A stretch of 51,076 bases of DNA from UPXZ01 sp964568675 (GCA_964568675.1 CAZMQV010000015.1:1-51076), one strand, 5' to 3'. Shown: positions 9,459-18,211, counted from the first letter of the stretch. Numbers and translations are program-made. The notes: generated by a model not told the origin, from the letters alone.

Positions 9459-10058
9459 ATGGAATACACCACATTAACCGGCAAGCTGATTATGCCTGAA
9501 TATGGGCGAAATGTTCAACAGATGATCGAACATGCTCTGACCATTGAAGACCGTGACGAACGAACGCGTTGTGTTCAAACAATTGTGAATATTATGGGAA
9601 ATCTTTTCCCATATCTGCGCGATGTGAATGACTTCAAACATAAACTTTGGGATCATGTAGCTATCATGTCTGAATTCAAATTAGATATTGATTATCCTTA
9701 CGAAATATTGCAAAAAGATAATCTATATTCGCGCCCCGATACGATACCATACAAGCAGTCGAGGATAAAATACCTTCATTACGGTAGAAATTTGGAAGAA
9801 ATGATAGAACGTGTATCCGACTACCCGGAAGGACCTGCACGAAACGGACTTATCTACCTCATCGCCAACCAAATGAAAAAATGCCTGTTGACATGGAACA
9901 ATGAAGTGGCTGACGACAAAAAAGTTTTTGACGATCTCCGCGAGTTATCAAACGGAAAAATTGATTTATCGTCGGACATCCTTCGGCTAATGGAAACCCG
10001 TGAAGTATATCACAACAAGAAAACACAGATGAAATATAAAAATAAAGGTAAACAATAA
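9459..10058 (+). CDS. DUF4290 protein
   Basis: A 199-residue, probably cytoplasmic protein of the Bacteroidota-specific DUF4290 family. Diagnostic stretches are MPEYGRNVQQMIEHA near the N-terminus, RTRCVQTIVNIMGNLFP, FKHKLWDHVAIMS and HYGRNLEEMIE, a second copy of the YGRN motif at about residue 110. The C-terminus is basic (KTQMKYKNKGKQ). It has no signal peptide or membrane segment and its function is unknown. It is 17 bases upstream of murA and almost certainly co-transcribed with it, a pairing I recall as common in Bacteroidales, which hints at a link with envelope synthesis without showing it. Confidence 0.85.
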   Translation: MEYTTLTGKLIMPEYGRNVQQMIEHALTIEDRDERTRCVQTIVNIMGNLFPYLRDVNDFKHKLWDHVAIMSEFKLDIDYPYEILQKDNLYSRPDTIPYKQSRIKYLHYGRNLEEMIERVSDYPEGPARNGLIYLIANQMKKCLLTWNNEVADDKKVFDDLRELSNGKIDLSSDILRLMETREVYHNKKTQMKYKNKGKQ

Positions 10059-10075
10059 AACAACAGATATAATCA

Positions 10076-11383
10076 ATGTCATCATTCCGAATTAAAGGTG
10101 GCTGCAAGCTACAAGGAGAAATAACACCGCAAGGCGCAAAAAACGAAGCATTGCAAGTAATTTGTGCCGTATTGCTCACTCCTGACAAAGTTACAATCAG
10201 CAACATCCCCAACATAATTGATGTGATGAATCTGATAAACCTACTCAAAGATTTAGGGGTAAAGGTTGAACAGATCAGCACAAACACATTCAGCTTCCAG
10301 GCAGACCAAATTGACTTGAGTTATCTTCAAACAGACAAATACTATCGCCAAAGCGCAGCTCTACGTGGTTCGGTGATGCTTGTTGGCCCGCTTGTGGCGC
10401 GTTTCGGCAAAGCAATTATCCCAAAGCCCGGAGGCGACAAAATAGGACGACGAAGACTCGACACCCATTTTCTGGGAATTCAGAAATTGGGCGCCGATTT
10501 CTTTTTCGACGCCGATAAAAACTTATATTCCATCTCGGCCGAGAGACTTAGCGGATGTTACATGCTACTCGACGAAGCATCGGTAACCGGAACTGCCAAC
10601 ATACTTATGAGCGCTGTACTTGCCGAAGGCACAACGACCATTTACAACGCCGCGTGTGAACCTTATCTGCAACAGCTTTGCAAAATGCTTAACCGCATGG
10701 GCGCCAACATCAGCGGCATCGCCTCTAACCTTCTCACCATTGAAGGCGTGAAAGAGCTGAAAGGATGCGAACATCGTCTGCTCCCCGATATGATAGAGAT
10801 CGGAAGTTTTATCGGCATGGCTGCAATGACCGGCTCCGAAATAACTATCAAAGACGTGGCTTTCAATGAATTGGGCATTATCCCCGACAGTTTCCTTCGA
10901 TTAGGCATCAAACTGAAGCAACGTGGTGATGACATTTACATCCCATCGCAAGAAAAATACACCATCGAATCGTTTATTGACGGATCAATTATGACCATTG
11001 CCGACGCGCCATGGCCAGGCTTGACTCCCGACTTGCTCAGTGTGTTACTTGTCGTTGCCACAAAGGCGAAAGGAAGTGTACTGATTCACCAAAAGATGTT
11101 TGAAAGTCGCCTATTCTTCGTGGACAAACTTATAGACATGGGCGCACAAATTATTCTATGCGATCCGCATCGTGCCACTGTTATCGGATTAGGCGAAAAC
11201 CTACATCTGCGGGCAGCAACAATGAGTTCGCCCGACATTCGGGCAGGTATCGCCCTACTTATAGCGGCCATGGCAGCCGATGGCACAAGCACCATCCACA
11301 ACATCGATCAGATAGACCGCGGATACGAAAACATTGATCTACGGCTGAATGCTTTAGGTGCAAATATTAGCAGGATTGAATAG
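10076..11383 (+). CDS. murA: UDP-N-acetylglucosamine 1-carboxyvinyltransferase
   Basis: MurA catalyses the first committed step of peptidoglycan synthesis, transfer of enolpyruvate from PEP to UDP-GlcNAc, in the cytoplasm. The 435-residue length is normal. Landmarks are the N-terminal IKGGCKLQGEITPQGAKNEAL (Lys22/Asn23 region), ALRGSVMLVGPLVARFG near 95-111, PDMIEIGSF near 240 and DIRAGIALLIAAMAADGTS near 385-405. The active-site loop reads PGGDKIGRRRLDTH: Asp121 (codon 10436-10438) sits where E. coli has Cys115, the residue alkylated by fosfomycin. Asp here is known in naturally fosfomycin-insensitive MurA enzymes and supports catalysis. Sits between DUF4290 (17 bases) and a YigZ-type gene (2 bases), so it is in an operon. 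Confidence 0.95.
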   Translation: MSSFRIKGGCKLQGEITPQGAKNEALQVICAVLLTPDKVTISNIPNIIDVMNLINLLKDLGVKVEQISTNTFSFQADQIDLSYLQTDKYYRQSAALRGSVMLVGPLVARFGKAIIPKPGGDKIGRRRLDTHFLGIQKLGADFFFDADKNLYSISAERLSGCYMLLDEASVTGTANILMSAVLAEGTTTIYNAACEPYLQQLCKMLNRMGANISGIASNLLTIEGVKELKGCEHRLLPDMIEIGSFIGMAAMTGSEITIKDVAFNELGIIPDSFLRLGIKLKQRGDDIYIPSQEKYTIESFIDGSIMTIADAPWPGLTPDLLSVLLVVATKAKGSVLIHQKMFESRLFFVDKLIDMGAQIILCDPHRATVIGLGENLHLRAATMSSPDIRAGIALLIAAMAADGTSTIHNIDQIDRGYENIDLRLNALGANISRIE

Positions 11384-11385
11384 CG

Positions 11386-11979
11386 ATGTCTGATATTTAC
11401 AAGGTTATTGAAGCGCAAAGTGAAGGAATTTACAAAGAAAAAGGGAGTAAATTCCTTGCCTTTGCTATCCCCGTGAATGACACCAATGAAATACGAGTAA
11501 CCTTGGAGAATTACCGAAAACGGTTTTTTGACGCCCGACATGTGTGCTACGCCTATATGCTGGGTCAGACGCGAGATGATTATCGCACCAACGATGACGG
11601 CGAACCATCCGGCACAGCCGGGCGACCAATTCTTGGTCAAATCAATTCGTATGAACTGACGAATGTATTGGTGATAGTGGTTCGTTACTTTGGCGGCATT
11701 CTGCTTGGCACAAGCGGACTAGTAACAGCCTACAAAGAAGCCACAGCAGATGCTATCAATAACGCGATAATTATTGAAAAAACTATCGAGAAAACTCTCA
11801 TTATCCATTTCCCTTATGAATTGATGAGCGAAGTATCGCGAATCATAAAAGAATTTGAACTAAAAATCGAATCGCAACAATTCGAAATGGAATGTGAAAT
11901 AAAGTTCGCAATCCCGCTGAGCCTTTTCGACCTTATCAAAGGGCGTTTCGCTAAAATCTATGGTTTGGATATTGCATAG
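11386..11979 (+). CDS. YigZ/IMPACT (UPF0029) family protein
   Basis: A 197-residue soluble protein. The UPF0029/Impact N-terminal domain covers ~1-125 with the hallmark run KEKGSKFLA, ARHVCYAYMLG, NDDGEPSGTAGRPIL (57-75 region) and VVRYFGGILLGTSGLVTAY. The C-terminal ~130-197 is the small DUF1949-like alpha/beta domain. Bacterial YigZ has an uncertain role; the eukaryotic relative IMPACT regulates GCN2 through translation stress, and a role in nucleic-acid or ribosome binding has been proposed. The start follows the murA stop by 2 bases, so translation is likely coupled. Confidence 0.88.
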   Translation: MSDIYKVIEAQSEGIYKEKGSKFLAFAIPVNDTNEIRVTLENYRKRFFDARHVCYAYMLGQTRDDYRTNDDGEPSGTAGRPILGQINSYELTNVLVIVVRYFGGILLGTSGLVTAYKEATADAINNAIIIEKTIEKTLIIHFPYELMSEVSRIIKEFELKIESQQFEMECEIKFAIPLSLFDLIKGRFAKIYGLDIA

Positions 11980-12040
11980 AATCACGATTACGGAAATTAT
12001 AAATAATCTTATTCCGAAGCGAAGTTTCAGTAAAAAAAAC

Positions 12041-12048
12041 TATCTTTG
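12041..12048 (+). promoter_or_regulatory. -7 box of the pyrBI leader promoter
   Basis: TATCTTTG matches the Bacteroidota -7 consensus TAnnTTTG. No clear TTG is found 19-21 bases upstream. Predicted transcription start is around 12054, only a few bases before the ATG of the leader ORF. Confidence 0.5.
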
Positions 12049-12058
12049 CAAATCATTT

Positions 12059-12160
12059 ATGACAAATTCAGATTATCCATACGGCATATTTCAGAATGGT
12101 TTACAACATACAAACCAATATGAAATTTCATCTTTAAACCTTTTTTTAAAACCAATGTAA
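12059..12160 (+). CDS. candidate leader peptide upstream of pyrBI
   Basis: A 33-codon ORF begins with ATG at 12059 (MTNSDYPYGIFQNG...) and ends ...NLFLKPM, with the TAA at 12158-12160. It starts about 5 bases after the predicted transcription start, so it would be nearly leaderless. Its last codons cross a T-tract (CCTTTTTTTA, 12139-12148), and the stop codon lies at the end of the 5' arm of the following terminator hairpin. This is the layout of the E. coli pyrL leader, where a ribosome close behind RNA polymerase blocks the attenuator when UTP is low. The peptide itself resembles no known family. Evidence is positional; the frame could be accidental. Confidence 0.45.
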   Translation: MTNSDYPYGIFQNGLQHTNQYEISSLNLFLKPM

Positions 12161-12187
12161 TTTATAGAAATCACATTGGTTTTTTTT
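12148..12187 (+). terminator. terminator/attenuator between the leader ORF and pyrB
   Basis: AAAACCAATGT (12148-12158) pairs with ACATTGGTTTT (12173-12183) over a 14-base loop and runs into a T-tract. It sits 73 bases before the pyrB start and ~100 bases after the promoter, so it can act as an attenuator. It could alternatively only terminate read-through from the upstream murA operon. Confidence 0.75.
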
Positions 12188-12259
12188 ATTTCTAAACGAA
12201 GCGACAAATTAAGAAAAAAAACATAGTCAATCAACAATCCGAAGGAAAAGTAAAGAAAC

Positions 12260-13192
12260 ATGAAACAGCGCAATCTTGTATCCATTGCCGACTATAGCAA
12301 GGACGAAATTTTAGAGTTGCTGCATTCGGCAGCCGAGTTTGAAGCCAACCCAAATCGACAGATATTGGAAGGGAAAGTAGTCGCCACTCTGTTTTTCGAA
12401 CCGAGTACGCGCACACGACTAAGTTTTGAAACAGCAGTCAATAGACTTCGTGGACGTGTCATTGGATTTTCGGACGCCGCCACCAGTAGCGCCTCGAAAG
12501 GCGAAACCCTCCACGATACGATTATGATGGTAGGAAGTTATGCCGATGCCATCGTTATGCGTCATCCACTCGAAGGAGCAGCCCGCTATGCTTCGGAGAT
12601 TTCGCCGGTACCAATCATTAACGCGGGTGATGGTTCGAACCAACATCCTTCGCAAACCCTGCTCGACCTTTATTCCATTCTGAAGACACAAGGTACACTC
12701 GAAAATTTGCACATCTGCATGGTGGGCGATTTGAAATATGGTCGTACAGTACACTCACTATTGATTGCCATGGCGCACTTCAATCCTCAATTCACGTTCA
12801 TTGCTCCCGAAGAGCTTAAAATGCCTGAAGAGTATAAGATTTTTTGCAAAAAGAACAATATACCTTTCAAGGAACTACACGAATTGGCAAACAACTTCAA
12901 CGATGCCGACATACTTTATATGACACGCGTTCAGAAAGAGCGTTTTCTCGACCTGATGGAATATGAACGAGTAAAAAATGTATATACTTTGAAAAACGGC
13001 ATGCTCGATGATTCAAAACCAAATCTGAAAATCCTGCATCCGCTACCACGTGTCAACGAAATAGAACAAGATGTGGACAATAATCCCAAAGCATACTATT
13101 TTCAGCAAGCTCAAAACGGTCTTTATGTTCGCCAAGCCATCGTAAGCAAATTGCTTGACAACACCATCCCACTGGAGAACCGGATTCAATAA
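12260..13192 (+). CDS. pyrB: aspartate carbamoyltransferase catalytic subunit
   Basis: Catalyses carbamoyl phosphate + aspartate to N-carbamoyl-aspartate, the committed step of de novo pyrimidine synthesis. The 310-residue length is typical. The carbamoyl-phosphate-binding signature FFEPSTRTRLSFE lies at 45-57 and HPSQTLLD at 129-136; LHPLPRVNEI near the C-terminus is the aspartate-domain loop. MKQRNLVSI is the natural start. The gene for the regulatory subunit follows, so the holoenzyme is probably the E. coli-like class B form regulated by nucleotides. A leader ORF and a terminator-like hairpin in front suggest transcription attenuation. Confidence 0.96.
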   Translation: MKQRNLVSIADYSKDEILELLHSAAEFEANPNRQILEGKVVATLFFEPSTRTRLSFETAVNRLRGRVIGFSDAATSSASKGETLHDTIMMVGSYADAIVMRHPLEGAARYASEISPVPIINAGDGSNQHPSQTLLDLYSILKTQGTLENLHICMVGDLKYGRTVHSLLIAMAHFNPQFTFIAPEELKMPEEYKIFCKKNNIPFKELHELANNFNDADILYMTRVQKERFLDLMEYERVKNVYTLKNGMLDDSKPNLKILHPLPRVNEIEQDVDNNPKAYYFQQAQNGLYVRQAIVSKLLDNTIPLENRIQ

Positions 13193-13253
13193 AATCGTCG
13201 TTAATAAAAGAAATCAATTAGTTGAAATACGATCAATCAATATAAAAAAAGAT

Positions 13254-13709
13254 ATGAAACACTTGCAAGTAGCCGCCCTTAAAAACGGCACAGTAATTGA
13301 CCACATACCGGCAAGCAAACTTTTTCAGGTTTTCAACATTCTGAAATTAGACAGTTGCGAGCAACAAATCACCATTGGCAACAATCTGAATAGCAACAGA
13401 CTAAACAAAAAAGGAATCATTAAAGTCAGCGACCGATTCTTCGAAGAAAAAGAAACAAATAAAATAGCGCTCATCGCTCCAAAAGCAAAAATTAATATCA
13501 TTCGCGAATACGAAGTGGTAGAAAAACGTGCTTTGGAGCTTCCCGACGAGGTGCACGACATCGTGATTTGTAAAAATCCCCCCTGCATCACCAACCACCA
13601 ACCGGTGAAAACCTATTTTCATGTACAACAAAACGAAGAGGGCATTACACTCCGTTGTCATTATTGCGAGCGCGAAATGAAATTGGAAGAAGTAGATATC
13701 AAACCATAA
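13254..13709 (+). CDS. pyrI: aspartate carbamoyltransferase regulatory subunit
   Basis: A 151-residue protein that binds the allosteric nucleotides (CTP/UTP inhibition, ATP activation) and links PyrB trimers. MKHLQVAALKNGTVIDHIPA is the standard N-terminus, so I place the start at 13254; a longer in-frame ORF from 13155 would overlap pyrB and has no family similarity. The allosteric domain covers about 1-100. The C-terminal zinc domain has four cysteines in two pairs, CKNPPC and CHYC, as in E. coli PyrI. Gap to pyrB is 61 bases; the two genes are surely one operon. Confidence 0.95.
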   Translation: MKHLQVAALKNGTVIDHIPASKLFQVFNILKLDSCEQQITIGNNLNSNRLNKKGIIKVSDRFFEEKETNKIALIAPKAKINIIREYEVVEKRALELPDEVHDIVICKNPPCITNHQPVKTYFHVQQNEEGITLRCHYCEREMKLEEVDIKP

Positions 13710-13758
13710 TCTCAACACACTCATAACCGATTTATCTAAATAAATTGTACAAAATAAA

Positions 13759-14349
13759 ATGTCTGTAATCACAAATCATCATGTATCCTGGAAACCCGGT
13801 ACAATGATTTATCCGCTTCCTGCCGCCATGATTTCATGTGGCGAAACGGAAGACGAATTCAATATCATCACATTGAGCTGGATGGGCACCATTTGCACCA
13901 ACCCCGCAATGTGTTATATATCAGTTCGGCCCGAGCGCCATTCATATAGCATCATCAAACGAACAGGCGAATTTGTAATTAATCTGACCAATGAAAAATT
14001 GGCGCGCGCAACCGATTGGTGTGGTGTGCGGAGCGGAAAAGATTACAATAAATTTACAGAGATGAAACTTACCGCACGAAAAGCCGAGCTTATAAATGCT
14101 CCGCTCATTGCCGAGTCGCCACTCTGTATCGAATGTAGGGTAAAACAAATCATTCCACTCGGTTCTCACGACATGTTTATTGCCGACATCGTCAACGTGC
14201 AAGCCGATAGTCGCTACATTGATCCGGAAACTGACAAATTTGATCTTGCCAAGGCAAAACTGATAGCTTATTCGCACGGGAACTACTATAAACTGGGTGA
14301 AGAAATTGGCAAATTTGGGTGGAGCGTAAGAAAGAAAACGAAGAAATGA
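13759..14349 (+). CDS. flavin reductase-like, FMN-binding split-barrel protein
   Basis: A 196-residue soluble protein. The flavin reductase-like domain spans nearly the whole length: PLPAAMISCG (22-31), NIITLSWMGTICTNPAMCYISVRPERHSYSII (36-68, the FMN-binding strand and turn) and GEFVINLTNE (71-80), followed by PLGSHDMFIADIVNVQAD (the second half of the barrel). Related proteins reduce or carry FMN and supply it to partner oxygenases, or have uncharacterised redox roles. The partner is unknown here. It follows pyrI by 49 bases on the same strand and may be read through from it; no terminator lies between. Confidence 0.85.
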   Translation: MSVITNHHVSWKPGTMIYPLPAAMISCGETEDEFNIITLSWMGTICTNPAMCYISVRPERHSYSIIKRTGEFVINLTNEKLARATDWCGVRSGKDYNKFTEMKLTARKAELINAPLIAESPLCIECRVKQIIPLGSHDMFIADIVNVQADSRYIDPETDKFDLAKAKLIAYSHGNYYKLGEEIGKFGWSVRKKTKK

Positions 14350-14429
14350 ATTGAGAATGACGATTAAAAAAGACGTCTGCACCTCCAACTTCAACACTGT
14401 TAAACAGCTGAATTATTGATTTATTTTAC

Positions 14430-14437
14430 TATTTTTG
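14430..14437 (+). promoter_or_regulatory. possible -7 box for glyA
   Basis: TATTTTTG, 46 bases before the glyA start, fits TAnnTTTG. The nearest upstream TTG (14416) is too close to serve as the -33 element, so support is partial. Confidence 0.4.
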
Positions 14438-14482
14438 CAAACCAATCAAATCATTTTTCAAAAAAAACAAAAATACAAAGAT

Positions 14483-15763
14483 ATGATAAGAGACAAAGAG
14501 ATTTTTGACATCATTGAGCGCGAAAAACAACGCCAACTTAAAGGAATTGAGTTGATAGCCTCCGAAAATTTTGTGAGCGAACAGGTAATGGAAGCCATGG
14601 GCTCGGTTTTGACCAACAAATATGCCGAAGGCTATCCGGGCAAACGCTATTATGGTGGCTGTGAAGTGGTGGACGAGAGCGAACAAATCGCCATCGACCG
14701 CTTAAAAGAAATTTTCGGCGCCGAATGGGCAAATGTGCAACCTCACTCCGGCGCGCAAGCAAATGCTGCCGTATTTTTGGCTTGTATGAATCCTGGCGAC
14801 AAATTTTTAGGACTGAACCTGGCTCATGGTGGGCACTTATCACACGGCTCATTGGTCAACAGCTCAGGTATACTTTACAAACCATGCGAATACAATGTAA
14901 AAGAAGATACGGGTCGTGTGGATTATGACCAAATGGAAGAAGTGGCTTTACGCGAACAACCAAAATTGATAGTAGGAGGTGGATCAGCTTACTCACGCGA
15001 ATGGGACTATAAACGGATGCGTGAAATTGCGGATAAAGTAGGTGCTTTGTTGATGATAGATATGGCTCATCCGGCAGGACTTATCGCTGCCGGACTTCTT
15101 GAGAACCCTGTAAAATGGGCGCACATTGTAACATCCACTACACACAAAACACTTCGCGGGCCACGTGGTGGCATTATTTTAATCGGAAAAGATTTTCCGA
15201 ATCCATGGGGAAAAACTACTCCGAAAGGCGAAGTAAAAATGATGTCGGCACTGCTGGATTCAGCCGTATTTCCTGGAACTCAGGGAGGTCCGCTTGAACA
15301 TGTTATCGCGGCAAAAGCAGTGGCATTCGGCGAATGTCTGCAACCAGAATACAAAGTATATCAGACACAGGTACAGAAAAATGCAGACGCCCTGGCAAAA
15401 GCATTGATTTCTCGTGGATTTACAATCATTTCCGGTGGAACTGACAATCACTCCATGCTGGTGGATCTACGTTCCAAATACCCTGAGCTAACCGGCAAAA
15501 CAGCGGAAAAAGCATTGGAAAAAGCCGATATCACGGTGAATAAAAACATGGTACCTTTTGATAGCCGTTCAGCGTTTCAGACATCGGGAATCCGACTTGG
15601 AACCCCCGCTATCACTTCGCGCGGTCTGAAAGAAGACTTTATGGCAGAAATTGCAGAGATGATTGAAACCGTACTTTCCAATTACGACAACGACGACACA
15701 ATCGCGTCGGTTCGCGCACGTGTGAACAAAAACATGGAACCCTACCCTCTGAATGCTTGGTAA
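14483..15763 (+). CDS. glyA: serine hydroxymethyltransferase
   Basis: PLP enzyme that converts serine + tetrahydrofolate to glycine + 5,10-methylene-THF, the main source of one-carbon units; it feeds the purC pathway further downstream. 426 residues, typical. IELIASENFVS at 22-32 and NKYAEGYPGKRYYGG (45-59) are signatures; MIDMAHPAGL (191-200) holds the PLP-nitrogen-binding Asp; STTHKTLRGPRGG contains the Schiff-base Lys222. I start at MIRDKEIFDII; the longer frame from 14435 would include the promoter region. Ends before a perfect inverted repeat. Confidence 0.96.
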   Translation: MIRDKEIFDIIEREKQRQLKGIELIASENFVSEQVMEAMGSVLTNKYAEGYPGKRYYGGCEVVDESEQIAIDRLKEIFGAEWANVQPHSGAQANAAVFLACMNPGDKFLGLNLAHGGHLSHGSLVNSSGILYKPCEYNVKEDTGRVDYDQMEEVALREQPKLIVGGGSAYSREWDYKRMREIADKVGALLMIDMAHPAGLIAAGLLENPVKWAHIVTSTTHKTLRGPRGGIILIGKDFPNPWGKTTPKGEVKMMSALLDSAVFPGTQGGPLEHVIAAKAVAFGECLQPEYKVYQTQVQKNADALAKALISRGFTIISGGTDNHSMLVDLRSKYPELTGKTAEKALEKADITVNKNMVPFDSRSAFQTSGIRLGTPAITSRGLKEDFMAEIAEMIETVLSNYDNDDTIASVRARVNKNMEPYPLNAW

Positions 15764-15772
15764 ATGATATTT

Positions 15773-15806
15773 CACAAAAGCCTTTCCGAACAGAAAGGCT
15801 TTTGTG
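15773..15806 (+). terminator. hairpin terminator after glyA
   Basis: A perfect 14-bp stem (15773-15786 with 15793-15806, CACAAAAGCCTTTC arms) with a 6-base loop begins 9 bases after the glyA stop. There is no long T-run after it, though the 3' arm itself contains TTTT. Confidence 0.65.
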
Positions 15807-15835
15807 ATTAAAAAACAATTCGCCTAAAACATAAA

Positions 15836-16900
15836 ATGACAGATAAAGAACAGACAACAATCAATCCTGAAAACGAAAATCCCGACACTGAAAACACGTT
15901 GGTCATTACGCTTTCCGAACACACGGACAGCTCTATTTTCTACGGCATTAACAACGCGAATGTACGACTAATACGACATTTGCTACCCAACATTCACATT
16001 GTAGCGCGTGGCAACGTAATGAAATTAAACGGCAACTCAGTCGAAATTCAAAAAGCAGAACTCGCACTAAAAAGATTAGAAATGTTTGTGCTGAACAACA
16101 ACCAACTTACGGAAGGAAACATCGTTGAAATCATCAAAGGAAACCAGCCGACAGAAATTACGCCTGACAATCTGATACTACATGGAGTAAATGGCAAACC
16201 GGTAATGGCGCGAACTAAAAACCAAAAAAAGTTAGTGGACGATTACGATGAAAATGATTTGCTGTTTGCTATTGGTCCGGCAGGCTCCGGAAAAACTTAC
16301 ACTGCCATCGCCTTGGCAGTGCGCTCACTTAGAAACAAAGAAAAAAAGAAAATTATTTTAAGTCGCCCGGCGGTTGAAGCCGGAGAAAAACTCGGATTCC
16401 TTCCCGGCGATATGAAAGAAAAAATTGACCCCTATTTGCAACCACTCTATGACGCGCTTCAAGACATGATACCCGCGCCAAAACTTCGCGAGTATTTAGA
16501 CAACGGCACCATACAAATTGCACCACTCGCATTCATGCGCGGACGAACTTTGAGCGACGCGGTGGTGATACTCGATGAAGCTCAAAACACCACAACGCAG
16601 CAAATAAAGATGTTTCTTACCCGAATGGGCATCAACACCAAGATGATTGTTACCGGCGACATTACCCAAATAGACCTACCCGCACAGCAAAAATCAGGAT
16701 TAATAGACGCGATAAGCGTGCTACGCGGGGTGAAAGGGATTGCCAAAGTTGAATTTGACAAAAGCGACATTGTTCGCCATAAATTGGTGCAGCGCATAGT
16801 GGAAGCTTATGAAAAAAGACAAAATTCAAGAAAATCAGAGAACTTGCAAGCCTCCGAAAACGTTACACCTCAAAGCAAGAAAAACCAAGTTTCAGAATAA
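15836..16900 (+). CDS. PhoH family ATPase
   Basis: A 354-residue cytoplasmic P-loop protein. An N-terminal KH-like region covers ~35-110; the PhoH domain follows with Walker A GPAGSGKT at 147-154, the RPAVEAGEKLGFLPGD segment at ~178-193, Walker B VVILDEAQN near 242-250 and the GDITQIDLP motif near 274-282. PhoH proteins (E. coli PhoH/YbeZ) are ATPases tied to RNA metabolism and ribosome maturation through YbeY; the phosphate-starvation name is historical. The C-terminal ~30 residues are a Ser/Asn/Gln-rich, probably disordered tail. It lies 50 bases before purC and is likely co-transcribed with it. Confidence 0.92.
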   Translation: MTDKEQTTINPENENPDTENTLVITLSEHTDSSIFYGINNANVRLIRHLLPNIHIVARGNVMKLNGNSVEIQKAELALKRLEMFVLNNNQLTEGNIVEIIKGNQPTEITPDNLILHGVNGKPVMARTKNQKKLVDDYDENDLLFAIGPAGSGKTYTAIALAVRSLRNKEKKKIILSRPAVEAGEKLGFLPGDMKEKIDPYLQPLYDALQDMIPAPKLREYLDNGTIQIAPLAFMRGRTLSDAVVILDEAQNTTTQQIKMFLTRMGINTKMIVTGDITQIDLPAQQKSGLIDAISVLRGVKGIAKVEFDKSDIVRHKLVQRIVEAYEKRQNSRKSENLQASENVTPQSKKNQVSE

Positions 16901-16950
16901 ACAATTCGAAATAAACTAAGAAAAAATAATAAAACAACATACAAATATCT

Positions 16951-17904
16951 ATGAAAGCTTTAACAAAAACCGATTTCAATTTTGATGGACAAACCAACGT
17001 ATATCATGGTAAGGTGCGCGATGTTTATACCGTAAAAAACGATTTGCTCGCCATGGTTGTTTCCGACCGCATCTCTGCTTTTGATGTGGTATTACCCGAA
17101 GGGATTCCATACAAAGGTCAAATGCTAAATCAAATAGCCGCTAAATTTTTGGACGCAACAGCCGATATTGTGCCCAACTGGAAATTAGCAACCCCCGACC
17201 CAATGGTTACTGTTGGGCTTCGATGCGAAGGATTCGCGGTAGAAATGATTGTGCGTGGTTACTTATGTGGTAGCGCTTGGAGAACTTACAAAAGTGGAAT
17301 ACGCGAAATATGTGGTGTAAAACTTCCTGAAGGAATGCGCGAGAACCAAAAATTCGCTACACCAATCGTTACACCTACTACCAAAGCCGAACAAGGTGCG
17401 CACGACGAGGACATTTCGAAAGAAGAAATTCTGAAACAAGGACTTGCTACACCCGAAGAATATGCGCTACTGGAGAAATACACATTAGCTTTATTTGAAC
17501 GTGGCGCCGAAATGGCAGCTAAACGCGGATTGATATTGGTTGACACCAAATATGAATTTGGCAAACGCGATGGAAAAATCTATCTGATGGATGAAATTCA
17601 CACCCCCGACAGTTCACGTTATTTCTATGCAGATGGTTATGAGGCTCGTTTCGAAAATGGTGAACCACAAAAACAACTTTCAAAAGAGTTTGTGCGCGAA
17701 TGGCTCATGGACAATGGATTCCAAGGCAAAGAAGGGCAATCTATCCCGGAAATGACCGAAAACAAAGTTAATGAAATCAGCGAACGCTACATCGAACTCT
17801 ATGAAAACATAACCGGCGAAACTTTCGTAAAAGCCAATGAAAGCGAGGACATCGCCAAGCGCATCGAGAAAAACGTTACTGATTATTTAACAACATTGGG
17901 ATAA
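16951..17904 (+). CDS. purC: phosphoribosylaminoimidazole-succinocarboxamide synthase
   Basis: Step eight of de novo purine synthesis: CAIR + aspartate + ATP to SAICAR. 317 residues, the longer form usual in Bacteroidota. Signatures are YHGKVRDVY (18-26), VVSDRISAFDVVLPEGIPYKG, the ribose-phosphate region VEMIVRGYLCGSAWRTY (~91-107), and LMDEIHTPDSSRYF (~212-225), the SAICAR synthetase signature 2. The gene follows the PhoH-family gene; no terminator or strong promoter lies between. Confidence 0.96.
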   Translation: MKALTKTDFNFDGQTNVYHGKVRDVYTVKNDLLAMVVSDRISAFDVVLPEGIPYKGQMLNQIAAKFLDATADIVPNWKLATPDPMVTVGLRCEGFAVEMIVRGYLCGSAWRTYKSGIREICGVKLPEGMRENQKFATPIVTPTTKAEQGAHDEDISKEEILKQGLATPEEYALLEKYTLALFERGAEMAAKRGLILVDTKYEFGKRDGKIYLMDEIHTPDSSRYFYADGYEARFENGEPQKQLSKEFVREWLMDNGFQGKEGQSIPEMTENKVNEISERYIELYENITGETFVKANESEDIAKRIEKNVTDYLTTLG

Positions 17905-17981
17905 TCGGAACGGTACTATCCGCGCACTCACAGCTTCAGTGCAATTTTTTACTCCCGAATTAGAATTTTCCAGTAATTTTC

Positions 17982-18012
17982 TTTGCAGGTGAAAATAAAA
18001 GCATTATCTTTG
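17982..18012 (+). promoter_or_regulatory. Bacteroidota sigma-A promoter for tRNA-Ser
   Basis: TTTG at 17982-17985, a 19-base spacer, then TATCTTTG at 18005-18012: a full match to the TTTG/TAnnTTTG consensus. The expected start is ~18018, about 32 bases before the mature tRNA. Confidence 0.8.
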
Positions 18013-18049
18013 CACTCGATTTCAAGCAACACAATAGCGCGATAGACCT

Positions 18050-18137
<88 letters not shown>

Positions 18138-18170
18138 GACAGCTAAGACAATTAGCGATAAAAGTCGGTT

Positions 18171-18211
18171 AAACCCTACAAATTACTGAATTTGTAGGGT
18201 TTTTTCTTTTT
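18171..18211 (+). terminator. terminator after tRNA-Ser
   Basis: A perfect 14-bp stem (AAACCCTACAAATT, 18171-18184, with 18189-18202) and tetraloop ACTG is followed by TTTCTTTTT. Confidence 0.9.

Noticed and set aside
11960..12058. Longer upstream reading frame for the pyrBI leader ORF
   Set aside because: It overlaps the end of the YigZ-type gene and lies before the predicted transcription start; only the ATG at 12059 fits a leader.
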